A stretch of 64,000 bases of DNA from Cymbomonas tetramitiformis (GCA_001247695.2 LGRX02034761.1:1-64000); one strand, 5' to 3'. Positions 41,423 to 51,343 are shown, counted from the first letter of the stretch. Made by a program: numbers and translations. Notes: generated by a model not told the origin, from the letters alone.

Positions 41423-43706
41423 CCACCAGCCTGAAGTCCTGTAGGCATTGGTGTGGTGCCGCCTTCACTTTCTCCCTCAGCGAACGTAGTGTCCCCTTTC
41501 GGGTGTACTCCGCTTTCAACGCACGCAGGAACTTTGAGTCCGACTGCTGGGAGGTTGCGTCTCTGAAGGCTGCTGCCTCACCTGTCCTTATCACAGCGGG
41601 GGCTGTTCGCGGATGCCTCACGCGTGCTGGCTGTGGTTTGGCGGGAGGGGCGTGTACTATCAGAACAGGCCAACGAAGGTCGAAGGCCTTCCCATCTGGG
41701 TTCTCGAAGAACTGATTGGGCTCGCCCTTATCATCGTGAGTAGGGATGACCTCCACGATCTGCATATTGGCCTTTCTGAAAAGTTTGCGCCACGCGGGGA
41801 GCTTGGACTCGTGATCTGGTAGAACGAAGACTGCTGAAGTGTTTTCTGGGTCTGCCTTCCATTCTGCGATATACTTGTTCAAAATCGCCTCCACAGTAAT
41901 GTGCTTGGAGTTATATGGAGGGTTACACCAAACCCGAAGGCCCCTCCATTTCTCTGAAAGGCAGTCTGTCCAGAATCTATCCGCCTGTCTGTTGCGGCCG
42001 CCAAAGTCACAACAGGCGTCCACATCGAAGGGTCCAAAATTCTCGGCGTACTTCGAGGAGTACTCTGCTCGGACACGCCAATTCTGTGAGTCCTCTGGGG
42101 GAGTCTGCCGTTTTTGTGGGTGAAGGACCGGGGATGGAGCTGACTGCTGGGGCGCCTGCTGCGGGGGTGGTGAGCTCGCTGGCACCTTCTCAGTGGGCGC
42201 CTCCGATGCGTCAGCTCGTGATGTAGGCGTTCGCGTCTTCGGTGACGCCAACTGTGGAGGCGCTGGGGTCGTAGAGGCTTTCCCAGCGCGTGACATACTC
42301 CTCGTTATCCTTATCTGAGGTGGAGCTCTGTCAGGGGGTTCGTGTGGAGCTTCTGTCGGCTTCGCGCTATCAGCTTCAGGCCAGTCAGGCATGTCGAAGT
42401 CGAGGTGATTCTCCTTCATTCCCTTATAGAGCTTCGGATTAACGAGAGCGATGGTCTCCCCCATGTCCATGGCCTGTTCCGCCACGGAGAGGGTCTCCAC
42501 TGCTGAGAGCCAACAGTCAACCGTCTGAGCCCAGTGGGGATGAGCTGCGGGTGGTGAGCTGGAGAAGCATTCAGACTCCAGCGTTGCCAGAGGGTCTTTC
42601 GGCAGGTCTGAGGTGGGGTCGATCACTCCTGCCTCCTTCAACCCCTCGCGAACGTCCTTGTCTTTGAAGTCGGGTCTTCTGGACAGGGCGTCTGGTACCA
42701 GCAGCAGCGCTCCCTTGATGTACTCCATTCTCGGGACTCCCACCTCCACCAGATCCATGTACCAGCGTGCCTGTCTGCGGCTAAGCTCTCTACCAGGTTC
42801 CATCAGCCATTCAAGGGGGCGGTGATCACCCTGGATGCGGAAGTTGGTGAAGATGAGGTAATGCCGCCAGGTGACGGTGGTACAGTGGTGTAGAGCACCT
42901 AGCTCACGCTCGCCGGTGTGATAATTCTGCTCGGCGGCTGAGAACTGGCGGCTCTCGTATGCTATCACGCGCAGCCCAAGACCATCTCCATTGTCTTGCA
43001 TCAGTACTCCCCCAAGAGCGATGCCGCTAGCATCCGTCTGCACCACGAAAGGCGCTGTGCCGTCTGCGGCACCCTTAATGTTGGGCAAGGCGAGCACTGG
43101 CGCTGATGTGAGGGCCTTCTTCAGCTCCTCGAAGGCCCACTGCTGCATGGGACCCCACTCCCAGGGTACGTCCGACTTGGTCAACCGGGTGAGGGGCTGG
43201 GCGATCTCGGAGAAGCAGTGAATGAATCTGCGGTAATACCCCGCCAGGCCCAAGAACTGCCTGACGTGGGTAACCGTCTCCAGTTCGGGCCAGTCCCTCA
43301 CTGCAGCCACCTTGTCGTGTTGGGGTCTGCAGCCATCCGCGGAGATACAGTGGCCAAGGAACCGCAAGGATTTCTTCAACAGTTGGCACTTGGACCTCTT
43401 GAGGAAGACGCCCTTCTCCCTGCACGTCAGGAGCAGTTGTTTGACGTGTTCGTAGTGCTCTGCAGCGGTGTTGCTGAAGACGACCACGTCATCGATGAAG
43501 ATCCGGACAAATGGGAGATGGCCCAAGGCCCGCTGCATCCGTCGCTGGTACTGAGACGGTGAATTCTGCAGCCCCTGCGGCATGACCAACCACTCATATG
43601 ACCCCATCTGGGTGGTGAAGGCGGTCTTCTCGACATCCCCTCGCTGGTGCCATCGGTACTTGCCAGAAGCCATCCACCGCGTCGAACGAAGAGAAGAACT
43701 TCGCAC
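41415..43706 (-). CDS. Chromovirus RT (C-terminal), RNase H and Dam-like adenine methyltransferase domain
   Basis: One frame of 875 codons (open to 41079), meaningful to about 41420. RT: WLVMPQGLQNSPS and FVRIFIDDVVVFS, with FIDD in the YxDD position at residues 70-73. RNase H: VVQTDASGIALGGVL, NYHTGERELGAL and DHRPLEWL to about residue 345. After a proline-rich linker, residues about 541-690 match the phage-type DNA N-6-adenine-methyltransferase (Dam) family. The visible elements are FGPFDVDACCD, KWRGLRVWCNPPYNSKH with a complete NPPY motif, AVFVLPDH, and a final strand VLIVHAPP. No such domain belongs to the normal gypsy pol. The frame breaks before integrase, which continues in the ORF starting at 41422. 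Confidence 0.88.
41637..42086 (-). CDS. Dam-like N6-adenine methyltransferase domain (within pol)
   Basis: Domain-level entry for residues about 541-690 of the RT/RNase H ORF. NPPYNS lies at about 41924-41907. The order (FD-D-A start, W.G..VWCNPPY, then L-P-D) follows phage Dam-family proteins. The catalytic tetrapeptide is intact and no stop interrupts it. The expected reaction is methyl transfer from SAM to adenine N6 in DNA. Target sequence and activity are unknown. It could act on element DNA to mark or unsilence it (inference). Confidence 0.8.
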
Positions 43707-44325
43707 CCTGCATCTCGTCGAACATCATCTGGATGTCTGGGAGAGGATACTTGTCCTTAACTGTCTGGCGGTTGAGGAGCCGGTAGTCGATCACCAGTCG
43801 CAGCTCCTTGGGGTTCCCCGGTTTGGGGACCATCAGACAGGGAGCTGCATAAGGGCTGGAAGAGGGTCGGATGTAGCCCTTGGACATCAGGGTCTCCACG
43901 CGTTCTCGAAGTTGGCGGAGTTCCTCTGCAGACTTCTTGTAGATGCGCTGGCAGGGCGGCCCCTTCTTGCTCAGCTCAGGGTCCAGGTTAATGTTGGCTT
44001 CATCTTGGGGGTCATGTCTGAGTCCATCAATGTTCGGTAGGGCAGTCGTCATCTCCTTCTTGTACTCCTCACCCCAGAAGTCCTGAAACTTGAGGGTCCA
44101 TTCAGGGCTCACTTCTGCATCTTCAGTATCCGCAGCGGGTTCGGCGTTCTCAGAGTCGATAGCCGTGGCTGCAAAGGCAGAAGCAGTATCATCGGGGGAC
44201 TTCTCGGCCATCATGAGCCAGGCGGGTTGTATCTCCGGGTCGTCATTGCCGCGTAGCTTCTGCGTCTCCGCGTACACCAGGTACTTCTTCAACTGGGCAG
44301 GGGTCAGGAACACCTCATCCACCAA
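43594..44325 (-). CDS. Chromovirus reverse transcriptase, N-terminal part
   Basis: 243 codons. CQRIYKKSAEELRQLRERVE, GYIRPSSSPYAAPCLMVPKP, LRLVIDYRLLNRQTVKDKYP and FSSFDAVDGFWQVPM are the palm and fingers motifs of Ty3/gypsy RT. The catalytic aspartate is in FDAVDG. The frame is lost at about 43690, and RT continues in the overlapping frame of 43706-41079. Confidence 0.92.
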   Translation of the reverse strand: MVDEVFLTPAQLKKYLVYAETQKLRGNDDPEIQPAWLMMAEKSPDDTASAFAATAIDSENAEPAADTEDAEVSPEWTLKFQDFWGEEYKKEMTTALPNIDGLRHDPQDEANINLDPELSKKGPPCQRIYKKSAEELRQLRERVETLMSKGYIRPSSSPYAAPCLMVPKPGNPKELRLVIDYRLLNRQTVKDKYPLPDIQMMFDEMQGAKFFSSFDAVDGFWQVPMAPARGCREDRLHHPDGVI

Positions 44326-45467
44326 TCCCGCACAGGCCGTGCCCTTCGGAGACCTGTCTCCAGATGCTTTCCCAGGGAACAGCCTGTGATGGTGACGCGA
44401 TCTCCAATCTTACCACTGCGGGACTTCCTGAGGAAGGAGACGGAGCCATTCCCTTCGTAGCCCAGAGTGACAGGAGAGTGACTGCGCAACCATCTTCCGC
44501 CAAGGATAACATCCACCTGTATGCCCAGTGGTAGGATCCGGAGGGCAAGGGCGTTCTCCGTATAGGTGCCCGTGGTGGTGTGCGTGTTAAACTTGGCGTA
44601 CGCGGTGGCGCCAGTGATCTTCACAGATCCATCCGCCAAGGTGACTCGCATCTCGGAGCCGGCTCGTGTTGTGAGGCCACATCGCTTGGCGCTCTGCTCC
44701 GAGATGAAGTTGTCAGAGGCCCCCGAGTCGATCAGCACCTTGACCGTGTGCCCTCTGAGGGTTGCATAGAACACCAGCAGCAGCGGTCCTTCTTCGTCAT
44801 GTGCCGCTGCGAGGGTACCCTCAATGTCGGTCTTCCACTGAACTCCCCCATCTGTGCGTATGCTTTTGCACTTGAGGTTGGGGAGGAGGTTGTCCGAGGC
44901 CTCGCGGCATTCTTCCAACGTTTGCCTACACGCGGCGTAGAACTCCTCATCCAGCAAATCAACATCTTCAGTCGGATGACTGACGAGGTTGTCTACACTC
45001 GCCGTCAGCAGGGTGCCCGCTGAGGTGCATTCGCTCGAGGTGGGGCTGACATGAGTGGTGTCGCTGGTGGTAGGGCTCACATGGGTGGTGTTACTGGTAG
45101 TAGGGCTCACATGGGTAGTGCCGCTGGTGGTAGGGCTTACATGGGTAGTGCCGCTTACTGTGGGGCTCACGTGGGTAGTGCCGCTTGTTGTGGGGCTCGC
45201 ATGGGTAGCGACACTGTTGGTGAGACTGCCATGGGTGAGGGGATCCTCGTCATGCTGAGGGCTGCTAGTGGGGGAGTTGTGGGCGAGTTGGTGGGAGCTC
45301 TGGTGGTCAGTTCTCGCCTCAGGGGTCCCAGCTGCTGCCATCTGCTGGGTGAAGCAGAGCGAATTGACTGAGGACTCCTCTTCCATCACCTCAGGGTCTT
45401 CAGCGATGGGGTGGCTGTCGAGACGGGGCGGCGCTTCATCTGCTTCATGCGTTCTGACGGTGGTCAT
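44304..45467 (-). CDS. Chromovirus aspartic protease region
   Basis: 387 codons. The first 150 residues are serine/threonine-rich and include six repeats of the ten-residue unit SPTTSGTTHV. The protease follows: VLIDSGASDNFIS at residues about 244-256, with D247 as the catalytic aspartate. ILGGRWL at about 321 is equivalent to ILGMDWL of retroviral-type proteases. The C-terminus overlaps the RT ORF in another frame. Confidence 0.88.
   Translation of the reverse strand: MTTVRTHEADEAPPRLDSHPIAEDPEVMEEESSVNSLCFTQQMAAAGTPEARTDHQSSHQLAHNSPTSSPQHDEDPLTHGSLTNSVATHASPTTSGTTHVSPTVSGTTHVSPTTSGTTHVSPTTSNTTHVSPTTSDTTHVSPTSSECTSAGTLLTASVDNLVSHPTEDVDLLDEEFYAACRQTLEECREASDNLLPNLKCKSIRTDGGVQWKTDIEGTLAAAHDEEGPLLLVFYATLRGHTVKVLIDSGASDNFISEQSAKRCGLTTRAGSEMRVTLADGSVKITGATAYAKFNTHTTTGTYTENALALRILPLGIQVDVILGGRWLRSHSPVTLGYEGNGSVSFLRKSRSGKIGDRVTITGCSLGKHLETGLRRARPVRDWWMRCS
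45050..45240. repeat. 30-bp coding minisatellite in the protease leader
   Basis: Six 30-bp units encode SPTTSxTTHV on the minus strand. Coding is kept in frame. Confidence 0.92.
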
Positions 45468-46320
45468 CTGTTGGGTGAAGCAAAGCGAGCTGGGTGTGGA
45501 GGTCTCCTCCGTGCAGTCGATGAACCTTCAGGTTTCCTCCCGGGGTAGCCGGCGCGTTGTCATGGTGCGAGGATGTCGTCTCTGTTGTGGGCTCGACCAG
45601 TGGGGATGATGGAGGGGATGCTCCCAAGGGGCTGGGACCCAGCTTCCTCATCTTGTACTGGTGCACTGCGTGTAGACTGCACCAGGCGCCAGGTAAGCCC
45701 ACGTCTCCCGCTGTCCCGGGTATCGTGCCCACTTCGGTGTCCAGGGTGCAGAGAGAGGTCGAGGATCTCGCTGCTGCTCTTCGTGCACCCTCCTTTTCCC
45801 ACAGCCTGCTACCGGGGAAGGAATCTGGACTCGAAGTGGCGATCGCCTCCAGCTGCTCGGCGGGCGACAGCTCTCTCCAAGCTGCGTAGAGGTCGGAGGG
45901 GCTGGCGCTAGGGGACTCGAGGACCTGCTGGTGACCGTCGTGTGAGAGGAGGTGCCACAGTGCGATGCGCTGATGGCCCTCTCTGCGATCTTGAGGTTCA
46001 CGGGCAATGCGTACCCTCTCCGCCAGCTGGTTGGCGCGGTTCACGTGCTCCTTCGGCGATCGACTCCCAGAGCGTATGCGGCTACGAGTACGCTCCCACA
46101 TCTTATCCACCAGGTCCTTGGCAGCCTCCGGGGATTTGCGCAGAGCTCTGCGAACTTTTTGCATGGCGACTTCGAGGGGGAGAGAATACAGATCTCTCTT
46201 CCAGTGCCACGCAGTTAGCCTCTTCTGCGGGTCTGCGAGGTTGGACTGATAGTTGGGCAGTGGTAGGACAACACGCGGTCGGGGGCGAAGATCGCGGGGC
46301 TCTCCGCGGTTGCTGCCCAT
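45445..46320 (-). CDS. Chromovirus linker region between nucleocapsid and protease
   Basis: An open frame of 291 codons with helical charged character (RKSPEAAKDLVDKMWERTRS, WRELSPAEQLEAIATSS). I do not recognise a domain. It overlaps the protease ORF by 23 bp in another frame. Its position suggests a Gag-Pol spacer. Confidence 0.5.
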   Translation of the reverse strand: MGSNRGEPRDLRPRPRVVLPLPNYQSNLADPQKRLTAWHWKRDLYSLPLEVAMQKVRRALRKSPEAAKDLVDKMWERTRSRIRSGSRSPKEHVNRANQLAERVRIAREPQDRREGHQRIALWHLLSHDGHQQVLESPSASPSDLYAAWRELSPAEQLEAIATSSPDSFPGSRLWEKEGARRAAARSSTSLCTLDTEVGTIPGTAGDVGLPGAWCSLHAVHQYKMRKLGPSPLGASPPSSPLVEPTTETTSSHHDNAPATPGGNLKVHRLHGGDLHTQLALLHPTDDHRQNA

Positions 46321-46688
46321 AATGGGGGTCTGTGCCGGGGGACTCGCCGCCCCCTCCGGCCCTCGATCCTTGCCTGTGTATAAGCAGGGCCGTCATCAAG
46401 AGGTAGTGACGGCTCATCGAAGGGGGTGCTTTCTGCAAGAGGGTGGCTGGTCAGGTCATCCCTCGGCGGCGATGGGGCACCAGCTGAGCGGTAGGTGCGT
46501 CGCAAGCGGGTCCCAGAGGTGAAGGCCACGCTCTTGGGATGGGGACGGTGGCCCCAAGGGTCTCTGCGTCCTCGTGCGCGTCGGGGTTCCACTGGCTCTG
46601 ACCGCTTCTCCAGGGCGGAGAGGGTCTGATCGTCAGGACATGACCTCACTTCCTCGAGGGGCAGGGTCTGGGGCTGGTCGCCGGCCAG

Positions 46689-47360
46689 TCATTCATCGCT
46701 CTCCACCGGAGGAAGGCCGTCACCCTCCACAAGCTCGATACCTGCGAGGGCCGCCAGGGTCTGGTAGCTCTGCTCGTCCTCACAGGTAGCAAGTGCCAAG
46801 ACCTCCTCGGAGAACTCCTCTGGGACGCCATCCACCGAGGAGATGTCCTCCTGCTGCTCGATGGCCGAGACGACGGCGGCCACAAACCCAGGGGAATTTG
46901 CCAATCGAGCGGGTGCATTGGCCCTCCACTCCTTGAGCTTAGCCTCGTCCGTGCAGTTACGGACGATGTGCTCCGCAGAGCCGCAGGCGAAGCACCGGCG
47001 GACTTTCGGAGCGTCGGGGCGGGAGAGGCCAGGTGGTGGTGGCAATGGGGTCACTGCCGCGGCAACGGTGGTGGCAGGCCCATTCTCCAGCATGGCAAGA
47101 GCTGGGCGGTTCGAAGAGGGGGTACGCCTGAAGAAGGGGGTGCGAGGTGATGGGTTGGCGAAGGAAACAGTACGGGCAGGACGGTCTTGAGAGCGCCTCT
47201 GAGCCGCCTCCGTGTCAATGTCGCTCTCTACCTCCTCAGCGACTTCCCGAATCTTCAACAAGGCGTTGTGGGTGCCTGGGATATCGTCAGCGACGGCCTT
47301 CCTTTCCCACTCTTCTGGTTTGGAGACATCCAAGTGGATGGCTCTCAGGCGCCGCATCAC
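46689..47360 (-). CDS. Chromovirus Gag, nucleocapsid part with zinc knuckle
   Basis: About 223 codons. RCFACGSAEHIVRNC near residue 123 is a perfect C-x2-C-x4-H-x4-C nucleocapsid knuckle. The frame ends at TGA 46691-46689, after ELVEGDGLPPVESDE. The same frame then stays open from 46688 to 46215, a layout that would allow stop-codon readthrough between Gag and the rest, or simple decay. Confidence 0.85.
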   Translation of the reverse strand: MMRRLRAIHLDVSKPEEWERKAVADDIPGTHNALLKIREVAEEVESDIDTEAAQRRSQDRPARTVSFANPSPRTPFFRRTPSSNRPALAMLENGPATTVAAAVTPLPPPPGLSRPDAPKVRRCFACGSAEHIVRNCTDEAKLKEWRANAPARLANSPGFVAAVVSAIEQQEDISSVDGVPEEFSEEVLALATCEDEQSYQTLAALAGIELVEGDGLPPVESDE

Positions 47361-48942
47361 CTTGGGTGCATATTTTAACCCTCGGCGGTACGTGGGAGAG
47401 CATCGACAGGTTGGACATCTCCACGCAATTGGGGACTCTGCCAGCCAGGAAGTTGACGGAGGCCATGCGGGTCTCCAACCGCGAAAAATACTCCGCCGCG
47501 GTCTCGTTCGTCGCCTGCCTCAGTGCAATGGCCTCTCCGTGTGCATTCTCCAGGTAGGCCTGTGTTAGAGAACACACCGCCAGATCGCTGAAGAACACGT
47601 CCAGCTCTACGTAGCGCCGGTGCCAAGCCTGGTCAGACCCGAAGGTCCCCGCCGCACGCTCCAAGAATTTCTTCTGCTGGTCCTGAAGAGTGTGCTCCTT
47701 AAAACTCCAAAGGAGGCTCGACACGCTCGCCTGGTACGCCGATACAGATGGCGTATAGCTGGGAGTGGTCAGCGCCTCGATCACGATGGCCTCTTGGAAT
47801 ATCTTCCGCACCATGTTGGAGTAGTGCTCCAACTGCGTCAGGAGGCCATCCTTGTCGGCCGACTTGGTGTCGGACGCGGAGCGAGGGAATCTGGTCACAC
47901 TCTTGATCAGCTTCTGCACCATCTCCTTGGTCTTGTGCTCCAGGCGGACCTCGTCTGAGGATGCTCGCAGATTAGTGCCCTGCGGCAGTCGGACGATGCC
48001 TGGTACGAAGGGGGCGGCGCTGGGAGAGAGTGCGGGGTTCGCAGCAGCGGCAGAGTGAACGGGGTTTGCGGCGGCGGAGTGGGGGAAACGGGCTGGAGGT
48101 GGTAGTCCCGGGGCATGCGCGGGTGGGAGTGCAGGCGCGGGATTTGTGGGGACTGCAGTCGAAGTGGGCGGTAATGCAGGGGCTGATGGTGGAGCGGGGA
48201 GTGGAAGAGGTGTATGGAAGGGCAGGGGTGTGGATGGTTGTGCGGCCACCACGCTCATGCTCCGGTACCAATCGGAGTTGCTGACTTCTGACCACGCGGC
48301 GAGCCCGTCCTGGTCGAAGTTCTGCATCTCCGACTCCCGCGCAGTGGCAGGGATCCACTCCCACACTGGCTGCCCCATGCTCGTAGACCGCACATTGGCT
48401 GCGGCTGGGTCCCCCATTGCCATATCCATGACCTCGCGGTCGACCATGAGAACCCAGGTCTCCACACGAGGGTTGGTAAGTGGTAGGGGTGCGTGGTGTA
48501 GGCGGCCTCCCATGCGCGCATATGCGGTCAGCGGCGCTCCCAGCAGGTGCATGATCCTGAACAGGATGGCGTCGCCCTGCACCCCAGCCCGGCGGCGTTC
48601 ATCCCATGGCAGGGAGACGGTTGCCGCGCCTCGCACCCCCGCTGACTGGTGCACCCACAATGACCCACCGTCGTGGGTGACGAAGAGAGCCCTGACCTCT
48701 GGGTACTGAGGGTAGGAGGGCTCCGGTGCGGGGTCGTCAGGGGGATCTTGGGGTGGATCACTGGTGGGCCCTGGTGGCGAGTCGCTCGAACTGGGGTCTC
48801 CGGGCTCCGAGTCGGGGTTGCCACCGCCGTGCACTACCGTCTCCATCGACTGCCGCCGGCGAGCCACCATCATGTTGAGGGGGTCCGGCCGACCCTGAGT
48901 GGGAGGTTCGGCGGGAGCGGTTTCAGCGACAGTCTGGGACAC
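47287..48942 (-). CDS. Chromovirus Gag, capsid-like part
   Basis: 551 codons. The N-terminal part is proline-rich. The C-terminal third, from about residue 340, contains WSFKEHTLQDQQKKFLERAA and ALRQATNETAAEYFSRLETR. That matches the helical retrotransposon Gag/capsid pattern (F..R...ETxxEYxxRL). After about 47400 the meaningful frame shifts to that of 47360-46689, where RRLRAIHLDVSKPEEW continues the protein. Confidence 0.75.
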   Translation of the reverse strand: MSQTVAETAPAEPPTQGRPDPLNMMVARRRQSMETVVHGGGNPDSEPGDPSSSDSPPGPTSDPPQDPPDDPAPEPSYPQYPEVRALFVTHDGGSLWVHQSAGVRGAATVSLPWDERRRAGVQGDAILFRIMHLLGAPLTAYARMGGRLHHAPLPLTNPRVETWVLMVDREVMDMAMGDPAAANVRSTSMGQPVWEWIPATARESEMQNFDQDGLAAWSEVSNSDWYRSMSVVAAQPSTPLPFHTPLPLPAPPSAPALPPTSTAVPTNPAPALPPAHAPGLPPPARFPHSAAANPVHSAAAANPALSPSAAPFVPGIVRLPQGTNLRASSDEVRLEHKTKEMVQKLIKSVTRFPRSASDTKSADKDGLLTQLEHYSNMVRKIFQEAIVIEALTTPSYTPSVSAYQASVSSLLWSFKEHTLQDQQKKFLERAAGTFGSDQAWHRRYVELDVFFSDLAVCSLTQAYLENAHGEAIALRQATNETAAEYFSRLETRMASVNFLAGRVPNCVEMSNLSMLSHVPPRVKICTQGDAAPESHPLGCLQTRRVGKEGRR

Positions 48943-50119
48943 CGGGGGGGGTTACGCTGTCAGCGGCGTCCGCCTCGAGTGGATGGTCCGCCGTCAGGGT
49001 CCCCTGTGCGCTGCTCTGAGGGTCGCCTGGAGGGGAGGCTCCTGCAGAAGTCGTCGCGCCAGGCAGGGCGAGTCCCCTCGAGATAACCGCGGAGATATCC
49101 AGGGCCTGTACTGCCGCCAGGACTTCCCTGTGAATGTGCTCGCTCCGGCTGCTCGCGTCCGAGTCAGAACCGGACCTGTGGGCTGCCCTCCGCCTGCGCT
49201 CAGCCCGTGCCTGCGTGCTTCGGCTGCCCCTGGTCCCCGTGCTGGTGCGGCTGACGTCCGTACCGGACTCGGGGTCGGAGTGATCAGATGCATGGCTCAG
49301 ACCTGGAATGTGCCTGCCGTGCGTCGCGGGGCCCGAGGATACTCTTCGGGAACGTCGACTCCGGCGGGTCTCTGAGGCTGCTGCCACCGCGGGGAGATGG
49401 CGTACCAAGAGCTGGGCCCCGCCCGAGGCGCTCTGCTGAGCTCCGCTGTCAAGGGGTACCTGCAGAGGATCTGGCAGGGCTGCGGCGCCGATACTGATGA
49501 AATGCTGCAGCGGTGAGAGATCCGCACCAGAGTCATGAAGCGCGGAGGTAGCTGGTACCAGCTGATGGGGCTGCTGTGGCTGTTGTTGCGGCTGCGGCTG
49601 ATGTTGCTGCTGGAACTGCTGCTGCTGTAACTGCTGCTGCTGTAACTGCTGCTGCATCGGTTCCAGTGACTGCTGCTGGAGCCACTGCCGTTGCTGCTGC
49701 TGGTACGCGAGCCACTGCTGCTGTTGCTGCAGCTGTTGTTGGAACGGTGTGGGATATGAGCCCATGGGGTGGTGGGTTCCCAGTGTGAACGGCACTGGTG
49801 ACACTCCCCCAGCGAGGGGCGCTGAATGGGGCAGTACCCAATTGACGCCGTTCCATACAGCCTGTGCGGGGGTGCCATCCGGCATGGTATATGGGCGGGG
49901 CACCGCAGTGTAGGGCATGGTGGTGCCTGGATGTGGAAGGGGGTGAGCGGAAGAGTATGTGGTGGGAGATGGGAAGGTGATGGGGGAGAACAGTGGGTGG
50001 TGTAACGACTCTGCGCTGACACCCATGCTGGGAAAGGATTCTGATGTCTGCTGTGACATTCTGACTGCTGAGCTGGTTGAGTTCACAGACTGGGTGTGGC
50101 AATAGCCACAGGTGAGCAA
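48923..50119 (-). CDS. Chromovirus Gag, glutamine-rich N-terminal part
   Basis: 398 codons in one frame. The first ATG of the sense strand in good context is at about 50060 (MSQQTSESFPSM). After a proline/serine-rich start comes a glutamine tract at about residues 125-180, then an arginine/serine-rich part. The frame ends at TGA just after a run of eight C (sense), at about 48946-48953. The next Gag frame starts at the same run, so one base gained or lost there would fuse them. This is consistent with a homopolymer indel or slippage. Confidence 0.7.
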   Translation of the reverse strand: MLTCGYCHTQSVNSTSSAVRMSQQTSESFPSMGVSAESLHHPLFSPITFPSPTTYSSAHPLPHPGTTMPYTAVPRPYTMPDGTPAQAVWNGVNWVLPHSAPLAGGVSPVPFTLGTHHPMGSYPTPFQQQLQQQQQWLAYQQQQRQWLQQQSLEPMQQQLQQQQLQQQQFQQQHQPQPQQQPQQPHQLVPATSALHDSGADLSPLQHFISIGAAALPDPLQVPLDSGAQQSASGGAQLLVRHLPAVAAASETRRSRRSRRVSSGPATHGRHIPGLSHASDHSDPESGTDVSRTSTGTRGSRSTQARAERRRRAAHRSGSDSDASSRSEHIHREVLAAVQALDISAVISRGLALPGATTSAGASPPGDPQSSAQGTLTADHPLEADAADSVTPPGVPDCR

Positions 50120-50145
50120 ACGTAGTGAGTGCTCGCCTTTTTTAT

Positions 50146-50349
50146 TTAATCAGTCTCGTCCTCGTCGATGTCACTCTCTGGAGGCGAAGGAGCGGGGCTT
50201 CCAGGTGGAGATGGGGGGACCCAAGGCCACTCGTCGATCACTTGTATTGGGAATGAACCAGGGAGCGCGGGGAAGGCTGTTAGGTCTTGGGTGTGCGGGT
50301 AGTGGAAGTGGTAGTTTCCAACCTGATGCCACACGAAATTGTGATACAC
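50146..50349 (-). CDS. Small leader ORF 2 of the chromovirus, about 67 aa
   Basis: An open frame without ATG (first possible start GTG at 50349). It reads YHNFVWHQVGNYHFHYPHT, a proline-rich stretch, and an acidic end SDIDEDETD. Function unknown. It lies 35 bp after the stop of small ORF 1 and about 30 bp before the Gag ORF. Confidence 0.35.
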   Translation of the reverse strand: MYHNFVWHQVGNYHFHYPHTQDLTAFPALPGSFPIQVIDEWPWVPPSPPGSPAPSPPESDIDEDETD

Positions 50350-50383
50350 TGGTGGGATAGCCAGCTTGGCTCTGCCCAGGCGT

Positions 50384-50560
50384 TCAGTCGCTGTTCTCCT
50401 CTTCGTCGTCAGAGGAAGAGGGGGAAGGAGGACCGCTGAAACCGCTCTGCCAGAAAGCGCCTGCTGGTGGGTAGGTAGGGTCTGGAGGGAATACCCACTT
50501 AATAGGTCCTTGCTTCCACCACGCTCTTCTGTATTTGTCTGGGTCTGGGGGTACTGCCAT
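50384..50560 (-). CDS. Small leader ORF 1 of the chromovirus, 58 aa
   Basis: ATG at 50560-50558, TGA at 50386-50384. It begins MAVPPDPDKYRRAWWKQG and ends in an acidic DDEEENSD tail. It lies between the LTR and Gag on the sense strand. Function unknown. It resembles the next small ORF in being tryptophan/proline-rich with an acidic C-terminus, so the two may be an old duplication. Confidence 0.45.
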   Translation of the reverse strand: MAVPPDPDKYRRAWWKQGPIKWVFPPDPTYPPAGAFWQSGFSGPPSPSSSDDEEENSD

Positions 50561-51332
50561 ACACCAGCGAACTCAAAATTTGGCCAGGGCTCCGCGACAC
50601 GATTTTTGAGTGCCTAGGCGCGCGAGCAAGAGTCAAGCAGCAACGAAAGGAAGGGTGTCAGGTCCAATACAGAGGTCCAGTAAGGTCCCAGACGGTATTT
50701 ATGCTCCGTAGGTCCCAAGAATGCTCCAGTCAGGGCACTGCTGGAGGATACCAGGAGGTGCTGAAGAGCTGCCAGAAACGTCCAGGAACTGCTGAAAGCG
50801 CTGTTTGGTGGAGCTTTCCCCGCTGCTGATGGCCGTGAGGGCGGTATCAGGGGTTTCTAGGCTGTTCTATGGGGTCTAAGGAGGGGTTTTTCGGTGGTGG
50901 GGGCTACTGGGAGAGGTTTTGGGGTAGGCTGGAAACTGTCAAAAACGGCTATTTTTGGCTGTTTTGGGCGGTTTTTCGCCTTTTTGGGGCTCTGAAAGGT
51001 AAGCTATATGGTTTTCTTGGCTACTGTAGACCGGGGAAACCCTTCAGGGTGCTCCCTGACGGTCGTTTGTGGCCTGGGACGGACTTCGGGTTTAAGATCG
51101 GAAAACGAATGCTTGGGTTTCTGAGCCAGTTTGAGCCCCCAGTGTTAAGGAGCTGAAATATGACGTTTTGAAGATATTTCCCAGAGAATACGGCCGTTGT
51201 ATACGAAAAAAAATGTACTTACAGAGGCAAAAATTGCGCACGTATAGCCGGAAGTACAGCTCTCCCCCTGTATTACAACGAAAGTTCCAATAGGTCCGTG
51301 GGCGAGTTGCGCAGGGGCGAATTCGCAGCACA

Positions 51333-51341
51333 CTGATACCA
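51333..51341 (-). promoter_or_regulatory. Primer-binding site, initiator tRNA-Met type
   Basis: Two bases after the LTR the minus strand reads TGGTATCAG. This is the start of the classic plant-type primer-binding site complementary to the 3' end of initiator methionine tRNA. Confidence 0.8.
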
Positions 51342-51343
51342 AA

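Noticed and set aside
49533..50102. Alanine- and serine-rich ORFs around 49.5-50.1 kb
   Set aside because: Other-frame readings of the CAG/CTG-rich glutamine tract of the chromovirus Gag.
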